From assembly GCA_000437495.1 (NCBI GenBank), contig FR897833.1, positions 1 to 6,084 on the forward strand: a DNA stretch of 6,084 bases, given 5' to 3'. Every line of letters begins with the position of its first letter. Within the stretch, counting starts at the first letter, position 1. A model generated the notes under the pieces. That model made no database searches and had not been told where the DNA came from. It saw only the letters and a program-made list of their open reading frames with translations. The translations under genes were made by a program, and so were the position numbers. The DNA is from Prevotella sp. CAG:485 (GTDB taxonomy: Bacteria; Bacteroidota; Bacteroidia; Bacteroidales; Muribaculaceae). Of the stretch, positions 1-6,052 are shown one piece after another.

Positions 1-56
1 AGTTATCCATTGTTTTCAAATTTTATATCGTTATAACGCGCCGTGAGGCATAAAAA

Positions 57-1841
57 TTACATCCTTTCGGGCATTTCCATGCCTAACAGCGAAGCGGCGC
101 TTTTCAGTGTGCGCGCCACGGTGTACGACAGCAGCAGACGCAGATTGCGCCGCGCCGTATCCTCCTCCTTCAGTATGGGATAGTCGTGGTAGAACTGATT
201 GTACTCCTTGGCCAGGTCGTAGCAATAATTTGCTATCAGTGCCGGCGAATAGCTTCGTGCCGCCTCCTTAACCACACCGGGGAAATCGCCGGCCTTGCGT
301 ATCAGGGTAGCCTCCTTGTCGCTCGGCACAGCCACGTTCTCTGCGTTGAAGTCGGCCACCTTTACTTCTCCGGCACGCCGCAACACGCTCTGAATACGTG
401 CGTAAGTGTATTGCAGGAAGGGACCCGTGTTGCCGTTGAAGTCAATGCTTTCGGCCGGATTGAAGAGCATATTCTTCTTGGGGTCGACCTTGAGCAGGAA
501 ATATTTCAGCGCGCCCATGCCCACCATACGGGCTGTTTCGCGGGCCTGCTCCGGTGTCATGTCCTTGAAGCGGTCGGCGGCCGTTTCCGCAGCCTGCTGC
601 TCCATGGTGTCCATCAGGTCGTCGGCATCCACCACCGTGCCCTCGCGACTCTTCATCTTGCCGCTGGGAAGCTCTACCATGCCATACGAGAAATGAGTCA
701 GGTCCTTGCCCCACTCAAAGCCGAGCCTGTCAAGCAGTATGCTCAGCACCTGGAAGTGATAGTTCTGCTCGTTGCCCACCACATATATCATTTTATTGAT
801 GGGGAAGTCGCGATAACGCAGCTTTGCCGTGCCTATGTCCTGAGTCATGTACACCGACGTGCCGTCTTTGCGCAGCAACAGCTTCTCGTCGAGGCCGTTC
901 TCCTTCAGGTCGGCCCATACGGAGCCATCCTCGCGCCGGTACATCTTGCCCTCTTCCAGGCCCTTGAGCACAAGCTCCTTGCCTTCCAGATACGTCTCGC
1001 TCTCGTAGTATATCTTGTCGAAGCCCACGCCGAGACGTTTGTAAGTCTCATCGAAGCCCTCATATACCCATCCGTTCATGGTCTGCCACAGACGGCGCAC
1101 CTCCGGGTCGTTCTGTTCCCAGCGCACAAGCATTTCGCGGGCCTCGCGCATCAGCGGCGCCTCGTTCTTGGCCTCATCCTCCGTCATGCCCTGAGCCATC
1201 AGGTCGGCCACCTCGGCCTTGTAATGCTTGTCGAACAATACATAGAAATCGCCAATCAGATGGTCGCCCTTCTTGCCCGTCGACTCCGGCGTGCAGCCGT
1301 CGCCCCATTTCTGCCATGCCAGCATCGACTTGCAGATGTGTATGCCGCGGTCGTTGACAATGTTCGTCTTCACCACCCGGTTGCCGGCGGCTTCCAGAAT
1401 CTTCGACAGCGAATAGCCCAGCAGATTGTTGCGCACATGGCCCAGATGCAGGGGTTTGTTGGTGTTTGGCGACGAATACTCCACCATCACCAACGGCGAG
1501 TCGGCAGTGGCGGCGGTGAAGCCGAAATTCTCGTCGACCGCCTGTTCCAGCAGCTCAGTGCGGCGGAAGGCAGCATCCACGGTCAGGTTCAGGAAGCCCT
1601 TCACCACATTGAAACCTGTAACAACGTCTACATTCCGCACCAGCCACTCCCCTATTGCCTGAGCCGTGGCCTCCGGCTTCTGCTTCGACGCTCGCAGGAA
1701 CGGAAACACCACCACCGTGTAATCACCCTCAAACTCCTTGCGGGTAGCGCCCGGCATAGCCGATTTTATGTCTATATCCGCGCCATAGAGAGCCTTTACG
1801 GCCTCTCTGACGCCCTGTGCTATCTTTTCTTCTATCTTCAT
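57..1841 (-). CDS. argS: Arginyl-tRNA synthetase (class I)
   Basis: This cytoplasmic enzyme charges tRNA-Arg with arginine using ATP, and the gene is essential. The product is 594 residues from the ATG at 1841, the normal length for bacterial ArgS. Seen in the protein: an N-terminal ArgS-type domain over about residues 1-110; the class I HIGH signature as HLGH at 132-135, inside a NTNKPLHLGHVRN context; NDRG at 163-166; the degenerate second signature KMKSR at 395-399, where ArgS commonly departs from KMSKS; and a C-terminal helical DALR anticodon-binding domain from about 472 (TGPFLQYTYARIQS) to the end. A TTG two codons upstream (1847) is also in frame, but the ATG gives the usual MKIEEK start and has AAGG about 7 nt upstream. 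It is transcribed alone from its own promoter. No terminator is visible in the 56 bases after its stop. Confidence 0.98.
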   Translation of the reverse strand: MKIEEKIAQGVREAVKALYGADIDIKSAMPGATRKEFEGDYTVVVFPFLRASKQKPEATAQAIGEWLVRNVDVVTGFNVVKGFLNLTVDAAFRRTELLEQAVDENFGFTAATADSPLVMVEYSSPNTNKPLHLGHVRNNLLGYSLSKILEAAGNRVVKTNIVNDRGIHICKSMLAWQKWGDGCTPESTGKKGDHLIGDFYVLFDKHYKAEVADLMAQGMTEDEAKNEAPLMREAREMLVRWEQNDPEVRRLWQTMNGWVYEGFDETYKRLGVGFDKIYYESETYLEGKELVLKGLEEGKMYRREDGSVWADLKENGLDEKLLLRKDGTSVYMTQDIGTAKLRYRDFPINKMIYVVGNEQNYHFQVLSILLDRLGFEWGKDLTHFSYGMVELPSGKMKSREGTVVDADDLMDTMEQQAAETAADRFKDMTPEQARETARMVGMGALKYFLLKVDPKKNMLFNPAESIDFNGNTGPFLQYTYARIQSVLRRAGEVKVADFNAENVAVPSDKEATLIRKAGDFPGVVKEAARSYSPALIANYCYDLAKEYNQFYHDYPILKEEDTARRNLRLLLSYTVARTLKSAASLLGMEMPERM

Positions 1842-1867
1842 TTTCAACCTTACTTCTTTTTCAGGTA

Positions 1868-1899
1868 CAAAGATAACTAATAACTCGTCAATTTCAAAA
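1868..1899 (-). promoter_or_regulatory. Bacteroidales-type promoter of argS
   Basis: On the minus strand there is TATCTTTG (1875-1868), an exact match to the Bacteroides TAnnTTTG -7 box. TTTTG (1899-1895) lies 19 nt upstream, the spacing expected for the -33 box. Transcription would start near 1862, leaving a leader of about 20 nt before the argS ATG. The start site is inferred, not seen. Confidence 0.7.
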
Positions 1900-1965
1900 T
1901 AGCTGAATGTATAACGCTCAAAATATTTTCGTTCGAGTCTACACAGAGGAGGGTTTCAAATTAAA

Positions 1966-2079
1966 TGCTTGTATTGACGCACGGCTCAAGCGTCCGTCAA
2001 TATGTTTTATAAACACGTTTTTTCATCAACAATATGTCGCTGCAATGGCGGACGCACGAGCCGTGCGTCCCTACAAGCA
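1966..2079. repeat. 114-bp long-palindrome (REP/MITE-like) element
   Basis: The two ends are 22-bp inverted repeats (1966-1987 and 2058-2079) matching at 20 of 22 positions: 8 paired bases, 2 mismatches, then 12 perfect pairs (GACGCACGGCTC with GAGCCGTGCGTC). After a 2-nt internal loop, 7 more pairs follow (1990-1996 with 2049-2055), so the whole unit can fold into one long hairpin. Each end can also fold alone: 2050-2070 is a perfect 9-bp stem with a 3-nt loop, and 1972-2002 is an 8-bp stem plus one mismatch plus 3 bp. The unit has no convincing coding content. I recall similar GGACGCACG hairpins scattered between genes in Bacteroides genomes, but I could not check this. AAATT occurs a few bases outside both ends (1958-1962, 2084-2088), only weakly suggesting a target duplication. 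Confidence 0.75.
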
Positions 2080-2096
2080 AACAAAATTTCAACAAC

Positions 2097-2135
2097 AAAA
2101 AAGGTGTGTCGGAATTTTGACACACCCTCTTTTTT
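2097..2135 (-). terminator. Intrinsic terminator of the protease/lipoprotein operon
   Basis: A perfect 8-bp stem (GGTGTGTC at 2103-2110 with GACACACC at 2119-2126) has an 8-nt loop. Six A residues precede it (2097-2102) and a T-rich run follows (2128-2135). Read on the minus strand the stem is followed at once by six U, about 35-45 nt after the stop of the 221-residue lipoprotein gene. The T tract on the other side means it could also stop plus-strand transcription. Confidence 0.88.
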
Positions 2136-2169
2136 GCTGTCAGCGCAGTATTCGCTGTCTATTGTCAGT

Positions 2170-2835
2170 CTATTTGTTGGAGTCCACAACAATTTTGAAC
2201 CAGCGTCCCGGACCCATGGGAGGATAGGACGCCCCGTCGACCCATAAGCCGTACTTGTACACTTCTATAGATACGAGTTCTTTGTTGGCAGTGTCGGCCA
2301 TAAATTCCTCGAATTGTTTTGTGTATTCCGTATTCGGCTCCACATAAGTCCTCACGGTGTGGCGGATGTTTTGCGAGGGCCATACAAAATCATATTTGAT
2401 GTCAAGGGGCTGCTTCATTTCCAATACCTCTTCTGCCTGAAGTCTGAATGGGGCAATACTATAGGTATAACGGTCTTTACCCATATAATTCGTCACTTTT
2501 TTGGTCATTCCGGCCACAGGAAAGTTGGTATCGCCATAGAAATATTTATTTCCTTGATATTCGAAGTAGAAATCACTCTTCAGAACATTATTCGGATTCT
2601 TCGGATCAAGAAGGTCCTTGTTGTTTTGGTCAACAATACCTATTGACGGCGTAAAACTTAAATCCGGTATGCCACACATAGGGGCGTGGCACATCAAATT
2701 CTTTTGTGCAAACAGATCTTTTCGCCATTCTTCCGGATCGTCTTCCCTTCCGGGTCCGTCATCGCTGCAGGCAGTGATGCTTATCTGAGCCAAGAGTGCT
2801 ATAAGCACCAATAGCATTTTTGTAGTTGTTTTCAT
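2170..2835 (-). CDS. Putative surface lipoprotein, function unknown
   Basis: The 221-residue product is not assigned to a family. It opens with a lipoprotein signal peptide: K2 and K6, a hydrophobic stretch over about 7-20, and the lipobox ITAC with lipidated Cys23. S-D-D follows directly, resembling the Bacteroidetes signal that sends lipoproteins to the outer face of the outer membrane. The mature part is acidic at first (GREDDPEEW), has a Cys49/Cys54 pair that could form a disulfide, then a segment GIVDQNNKDLLDP (66-78). I associate that segment loosely with small beta-rich Bacteroides lipoproteins (from memory). The rest is rich in Tyr, Phe and Trp with alternating strand-like stretches, so a beta-sandwich or barrel is plausible. 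It lies 26 nt downstream of the C10 protease on the same strand and ends at a strong terminator, so the two are probably co-transcribed. A role as inhibitor, partner or receptor of the protease is inference from position only. Confidence 0.85.
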   Translation of the reverse strand: MKTTTKMLLVLIALLAQISITACSDDGPGREDDPEEWRKDLFAQKNLMCHAPMCGIPDLSFTPSIGIVDQNNKDLLDPKNPNNVLKSDFYFEYQGNKYFYGDTNFPVAGMTKKVTNYMGKDRYTYSIAPFRLQAEEVLEMKQPLDIKYDFVWPSQNIRHTVRTYVEPNTEYTKQFEEFMADTANKELVSIEVYKYGLWVDGASYPPMGPGRWFKIVVDSNK

Positions 2836-2861
2836 GTTGGTCGGTATTTGGATTAATTTCT

Positions 2862-3824
2862 TTATCTGTAACGGGCTCCTACTAGAACTTCATTATAGCC
2901 ATCAAAATTACCTCCCCAGCTATCATCATCCGGGATGCTCGGATTATTATCCGGATTATAATCCGGAGGAACCAATGAGTTGAAACCTGTTGAGAGATAA
3001 TAGCCGTCTCCACGGGCTCCCCATCCCCAATTTACATCGAAATAATAAATTACTTCGGTATAACTATCGATCATCTCTTTCCGGTTATATACGCCTACTA
3101 TGGTTTCAGCTTTCATTAAGCCTTGGAGAATAAATTGGTGCCCACTGGGAAGGACAGAGCTGTGTCCTCTCATTATAACAGGATATCCTTCTTCAAATTC
3201 ACCTATCACAGCACCTACGCTGAATGGCACATAACTGCCACCTTTAGCAAAGCCAAAATTCAACAGGGTGCGTGGAATATTATACGGACTGGCAGTGGAA
3301 GTATATCCATGATCATCCCCTCCGTATTTCATATTCAGATTCTCTTTCTCACCAAGATATATCAGCAGTTTAGCTACACTGTCTAACACTTCCGGATGAT
3401 TGACTAAGGATTCAGTCGTAGGATATTTCACCAATGTATCCCAGTCAAAATATACTTCTTTATAGTGTGTTGGACGGCATTTTACACTTGCCATGAATTG
3501 GGCTGTCGCCGTAGCAACGCAGCCTGCGTTTGGGGTTTCTCCTAAAATCGTATCAAATTCAACAAATTTGTTGTACGGAGCACATTGATCCCACTTTACA
3601 GGGCACAAGTGACGATAAGGGAAAGTATAGTGTGTCTCTCCCCTTACATAAAAGACCGTGTCATTTTCCGAAAGCCAGGTGGAATCTACGGGAAGTTGTT
3701 TTCCTCTGGCTATATTATTGATATTCCAACGCAATGTGTCCGGCACAATAGCTGTCGGATCATCTTTTTCAGGAGTTCCATTGCCTATGGCAAGCAGTTC
3801 CGGAAGATCGTTTCGGGCGCTCAT
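2862..3824 (-). CDS. C10 family cysteine peptidase (streptopain-like), catalytic part of a frameshifted gene
   Basis: This frame holds the whole catalytic domain of a SpeB-like protease. Numbered from the ATG at 3824 (320 residues): KWDQCAPYN at 77-85; GCVATATAQFM at 101-111 with nucleophile Cys102; a KYGGDDHGYTS segment at 166-176; SGHQFILQG at 227-235 with catalytic His229; VNWGWGARGDGYY at 264-276 with Asn265 and Trp266; and the closing GNFDGYNEVLVGARYR. All the catalytic features of streptopain are present. The ATG at 3824 is probably not a true start. It lies inside the prodomain, has no ribosome-binding site, and the same frame is open upstream to 3899, reading TINNGEKFAIMSARNDLPEL across it; this is the conserved strand of C10 propeptides. 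No ATG, GTG or TTG exists in that extension. The signal peptide and first half of the prodomain are in the other frame at 3848-4129. If intact, it would be a secreted or surface-anchored protease; as sequenced, export of this part is unlikely. Confidence 0.9.
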   Translation of the reverse strand: MSARNDLPELLAIGNGTPEKDDPTAIVPDTLRWNINNIARGKQLPVDSTWLSENDTVFYVRGETHYTFPYRHLCPVKWDQCAPYNKFVEFDTILGETPNAGCVATATAQFMASVKCRPTHYKEVYFDWDTLVKYPTTESLVNHPEVLDSVAKLLIYLGEKENLNMKYGGDDHGYTSTASPYNIPRTLLNFGFAKGGSYVPFSVGAVIGEFEEGYPVIMRGHSSVLPSGHQFILQGLMKAETIVGVYNRKEMIDSYTEVIYYFDVNWGWGARGDGYYLSTGFNSLVPPDYNPDNNPSIPDDDSWGGNFDGYNEVLVGARYR

Positions 3825-3847
3825 TATTGCGAATTTCTCACCATTGT

Positions 3848-4129
3848 TTATGGTGAAGTAGTAATACCATGCTTCATCTCCTTGAGCACGGGTGAGTGTT
3901 CAGCTTCTTTGTTAAGTGCGATGCCTTCTCCGATATTTACGGAAAAACCTCGTGTGGCAGGCTCTGTTTTGCCCAGGACTTTGATCAAACGCTGACGAGC
4001 TTGATCCATGCTTACATGCGTATTTGCTTCAGGTAACGGATCTTTTTGTAGCGCCGTCATGTCATCTGAGTTGCAGGATTGCAAAGCAACCAGCATCACA
4101 ACAAATACAATAGTAATTTTTAGATTCAT
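3848..4129 (-). CDS. Lipoprotein signal peptide and first half of the C10 protease prodomain (5' part of the split gene)
   Basis: The 93-residue product begins with a lipoprotein signal peptide (K4, hydrophobic over about 5-16) ending in LQSC with lipidated Cys19, then N-S-D-D, a surface-export-like signal. HVSMDQARQRLIKVLG (38-53) and ATRGFSVN (58-65) look like the start of a C10/Spi-type propeptide, which in the family folds against the active site and keeps the enzyme inactive. The last 13-17 residues (from about VLKEMKHG to the stop at 3848) look out of frame: the same DNA read one frame over gives TRAQGDEAWYYYFTINNG, which fits the propeptide and continues into the catalytic domain. Joining the frames gives about 422 residues, close to the 398 of prepro-SpeB. 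An annotator might call it a stand-alone Spi-type inhibitor, but the interrupted prodomain argues against this. Translation from 4129 is chosen because upstream ATGs hit a stop. Confidence 0.75.
   Translation of the reverse strand: MNLKITIVFVVMLVALQSCNSDDMTALQKDPLPEANTHVSMDQARQRLIKVLGKTEPATRGFSVNIGEGIALNKEAEHSPVLKEMKHGITTSP
3851..3899 (-). other. Frameshift interval joining the two halves of the C10 protease gene
   Basis: The catalytic frame is open from 3899 (just after a TGA at 3902-3900) and the signal-peptide frame stays open to the TAA at 3850-3848, so the two overlap by about 50 nt. Restoring one reading frame needs one added base (or two removed) in this interval. Adding a base near the CCC at 3892-3890 gives AEHSPRAQGDEAWYYYF, a sensible junction. 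The span 2862-4129 is best read as one gene that is disrupted, or is wrongly sequenced here. Confidence 0.8.
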
Positions 4130-4152
4130 CTTGTAATTTTTAGATTCATCTT
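4113..4152. repeat. Perfect 20-bp tandem duplication over the protease start codon
   Basis: Bases 4113-4132 and 4133-4152 are identical. Each copy includes an ATG on the minus strand (4129 and 4149) and the codons for N-L-K-I. Because 20 is not a multiple of three, the upstream copy is out of frame with the protease. Confidence 0.95.
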
Positions 4153-4161
4153 CATTAACAT
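4126..4161 (-). other. Upstream mini-ORF created by the tandem duplication
   Basis: Reading from the ATG at 4161 (in-frame ATGs also at 4155 and 4149) gives an 11-codon ORF, MLMKMNLKITR, ending with TGA at 4128-4126. The stop overlaps the ATG at 4129 as ATGA, the classic arrangement for translational coupling. Without the duplicated copy these same ATGs would run in frame into the signal peptide. Whether it is translated cannot be told from sequence. Confidence 0.45.
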
Positions 4162-4176
4162 TTCTGTCTAATGTTG

Positions 4177-4207
4177 CAAAGATAATATATTATTTTAATC
4201 TATGCAA
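4177..4207 (-). promoter_or_regulatory. Bacteroidales-type promoter of the protease operon
   Basis: On the minus strand TATCTTTG (4184-4177) matches TAnnTTTG exactly and is the same octamer as in the argS promoter. TTG (4207-4205) lies 20 nt upstream. The inferred start near 4172 gives about 10 nt before the first mini-ORF ATG (4161) and about 42 nt before the ATG at 4129. A perfect palindrome CCATTAATGG sits upstream at 4243-4252, about 70 nt from the inferred start. It could be an operator, but a 10-bp palindrome is weak evidence. Confidence 0.65.
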
Positions 4208-4504
4208 TACTTTGTAAAAAAAATCTCCAAAAAATCTTATAACCATTAATGGATTCAAAATAAAATCATGGCTGCTCCAATCTATAAGCAAGTGGTAATT
4301 TAAGATTTGCAACTACAACTGTGAAATTATCTGTATCATTTTGCAATAGGCTTACCTTTGCAGACTGTTAATTCTGCCTTGACTAACGAACAAAAGAAAA
4401 GGATTTGAAGAGCAAGGTGTCATATTTCCCAAACTCTGTCATTCTTGCATCTTCTGCCGCAGTCATCGTCGTTTGAATAATTTCTCTGTAACAGAATTTA
4501 TTTA
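4208..4504. other. AT-rich divergent intergenic region without a recognisable gene
   Basis: This stretch separates the protease operon from trkH. It contains the CCATTAATGG palindrome and one extra plus-strand TAnnTTTG box (TACCTTTG, 4353-4360) without a good -33 partner. No ORF of convincing length, tRNA-like fold or hairpin terminator was found. An 11-codon ATG frame near 4268 has nothing to support it. Confidence 0.5.
4353..4360 (+). promoter_or_regulatory. Possible additional plus-strand promoter box
   Basis: TACCTTTG fits TAnnTTTG, but there is no clear TTG at the expected spacing (only a TTATCTG-like stretch). If used, it would give trkH a leader of about 165 nt or make a short untranslated RNA. 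Confidence 0.25.
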
Positions 4505-4512
4505 TAATTTTG
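4505..4512 (+). promoter_or_regulatory. Likely trkH promoter (-7 box)
   Basis: TAATTTTG fits TAnnTTTG and lies 20 nt before the trkH ATG, so the leader would be about 15 nt. The -33 box is poor: the nearest TTTG is about 29 nt upstream, too far. Recognition may be weak or may need an activator. Confidence 0.5.
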
Positions 4513-4532
4513 CCTGATTAAACGAACCACAG

Positions 4533-5993
4533 ATGCATGGAGCGTTAAACTATAAGGCGGTGGCCCGCGTCATGGGCCGTCTGGTAGGCGTCGAGGGGCT
4601 GTTGCTCAGCATCCCTCTTGCGGTGGCTTTGTTTGGCCGCGAAGCCGACTGGCCCGGCTTTGCGGTGGCTACGGCGGCGGCATTGGCGGTTTTTGCGCTT
4701 ACGGAGCTGACTACGCGGCGCATTCGTCTGCGCATTCGGGCTCGCGAAGGCTTTGCCCTCACGGCGCTGGTGTGGATAATCTTCAGTGTCATAGGGCTGA
4801 TACCTTTTGTCATGGGTCCGGCGCCTCTCAGCTTCACCGACGCTCTCTTCGAGACAATCTCGGGCTTCACCACCACGGGCGCAAGTGTTTATGCCGACGT
4901 TGACGGGCTGGAACGGGGCATCCTGCTTTGGCGGGCGCTGATGCAGTGGATAGGGGGTCTGGGTATCATCTTCTTCATGCTTGCCGCCATACCGGCGCTG
5001 AACCGCGACGAGGGCATATCTATGTTTCATGCCGAAGCCACGGGCATCTATCACACCAAGCTGCATCCGCGCATACGGCAGACGGTGCTGTCGCTGTGGC
5101 GTGTTTACTCGGCGCTGACTCTCTGCTGCATTCTGCTGCTGTGGGCAGGTCCTATGTCGCTCTTCGACGCTGTGTGCCAGACGTTTACGGCCATCTCCAC
5201 GGGCGGCTTCACCACTCACAACGCGGGTCTGGCCTACTGGCATTCGGAATATGCCGACTGGGTGCTGACCATCTTCATGGCGGTGGGCGGCGTCAATTTC
5301 ATGCTGCTCTACGGGGCTATACACCGCCGTTTTCACGACCTGGCGGCCAACGCGGTGGCGCGGTGTTATTTCGGCGTCATACTGGCTTTCTGGGCTCTTA
5401 TGGCGCTTGCCACGTGGCTGCAGGGCAACGTGGAGCCTACCTTCCGCAACCTCGGCCTCAACACGCTTGAGCATACGGTGTCGGCAATCACTTCCACGGG
5501 CTTCACGGTGCCCGGCGCCAACCAATGGGGGCCGGCGGCCATGACGCTCACGGTGTTGCTGATGATTGCCGGCTCTTGCGCCGGGTCAACTTCGGGAGGC
5601 GTGAAGATTGACCGGCTGATGGCTCTGCGCTCTAACCTGCGCAACAATCTGCTGCGCACCATTCATCCGCACCGTGCTTTTGTGGTACGCATCGGCCCGG
5701 AGGTGCTCAAAGCGCCTGTCATGCACCGCATTGCGGCTTTCTTCACCATCTATATGCTGCTGATTGCCCTCACCGTGCTGGTGGCGGTGTTCTGCGGCTA
5801 TGACTTTGCCGATTCGGTGTTCCTCTCGGCCTCCGCGGTGGGCTGCAACGGGCTCGGCTACGGCATCACCGCCGCGGGCTTCGGCTCTCTCCACGACGTG
5901 CTCAAATATGTGATGATGTTCGATATGCTGGCCGGCCGTCTGGAGCTATTTGCTTTCCTTACGCTCTTTACCCCGGCCTTCTGGCGACACTAA
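4533..5993 (+). CDS. trkH: Trk-type potassium uptake channel subunit TrkH
   Basis: This inner-membrane pore protein takes up K+ and in the family is gated by the cytoplasmic NAD/ATP-binding ring TrkA, which is not in this window. The 486 residues match the usual length (E. coli TrkH is 483). The four pore-loop repeats are visible: SGFTTTGAS at 110-118, AISTGGFT at 220-227, ITSTGFT at 319-325 and AVGCNGLGYG at 435-444. The third repeat is followed by GSCAGSTSGGVK (347-358), the glycine-rich intramembrane loop that gates TrkH. The C-terminus DMLAGRLELFAFLTLFTPAFW (464-484) is the family's conserved end. Membrane helices fill the remainder, starting around 17-35 and 44-58. The fourth filter has Cys-Asn after its glycine, which may be a lineage feature. 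The start gives MHGALNYKAVARVMG, with no in-frame alternative better placed to the promoter box. GC content is high, like argS. The nearest downstream feature is a tandem repeat. Confidence 0.96.
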   Translation: MHGALNYKAVARVMGRLVGVEGLLLSIPLAVALFGREADWPGFAVATAAALAVFALTELTTRRIRLRIRAREGFALTALVWIIFSVIGLIPFVMGPAPLSFTDALFETISGFTTTGASVYADVDGLERGILLWRALMQWIGGLGIIFFMLAAIPALNRDEGISMFHAEATGIYHTKLHPRIRQTVLSLWRVYSALTLCCILLLWAGPMSLFDAVCQTFTAISTGGFTTHNAGLAYWHSEYADWVLTIFMAVGGVNFMLLYGAIHRRFHDLAANAVARCYFGVILAFWALMALATWLQGNVEPTFRNLGLNTLEHTVSAITSTGFTVPGANQWGPAAMTLTVLLMIAGSCAGSTSGGVKIDRLMALRSNLRNNLLRTIHPHRAFVVRIGPEVLKAPVMHRIAAFFTIYMLLIALTVLVAVFCGYDFADSVFLSASAVGCNGLGYGITAAGFGSLHDVLKYVMMFDMLAGRLELFAFLTLFTPAFWRH

Positions 5994-6007
5994 GCAGGAT
6001 AATTAGG

Positions 6008-6052
6008 CTTATAAGGCTTATAAATTTTATAAATCTTATAAATCTTATAAGA
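6008..6052. repeat. Five tandem 9-bp AT-rich units after trkH
   Basis: Five contiguous 9-mers run cttataagg, cttataaat, tttataaat, cttataaat, cttataaga. All keep the TTATAA core, itself a palindrome, so the array can also fold on itself. It begins 15 bp after the trkH stop. It may serve as a 3' end or be a slippage-prone satellite; it is not a standard GC-stem terminator. Confidence 0.85.

Noticed and set aside
29..38. Palindrome CGTTATAACG downstream of argS, considered as a terminator
   Set aside because: It has too few GC pairs, no loop and no U tract after it on the argS strand.
186..1880. 564-codon plus-strand open frame lying opposite argS
   Set aside because: It is the antisense shadow of a GC-rich gene: its composition follows the argS codons, no domain is recognisable, and argS motifs on the other strand are unambiguous.
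1907..2227. 106-codon plus-strand open frame in the argS-operon gap
   Set aside because: It runs through the palindromic repeat and the terminator and into the end of the lipoprotein gene; the product looks random.
3851..3899. Programmed -1 frameshift in the protease gene
   Set aside because: The direction would fit and an AAGGAG lies at 3883-3878, but no X-XXY-YYZ slippery heptamer is present in the overlap, so a mutation or sequence error is more likely.
3585..3995. 136-codon plus-strand open frame opposite the protease
   Set aside because: It is antisense to a clearly conserved protease domain and shows no coding features.
3848..4129. Stand-alone Spi-type protease inhibitor gene
   Set aside because: The frame ends in the middle of the propeptide and the rest of that propeptide continues in the neighbouring frame, which fits a broken single gene better.
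4545..5525. 326-codon minus-strand open frame opposite trkH
   Set aside because: It is a shadow of trkH, rich in Arg, His and Gln as expected from reverse-reading hydrophobic codons, with no signal or motif.
6008..6052. CRISPR array
   Set aside because: The units are 9 bp and directly adjacent with no spacers, so it is a simple tandem repeat.
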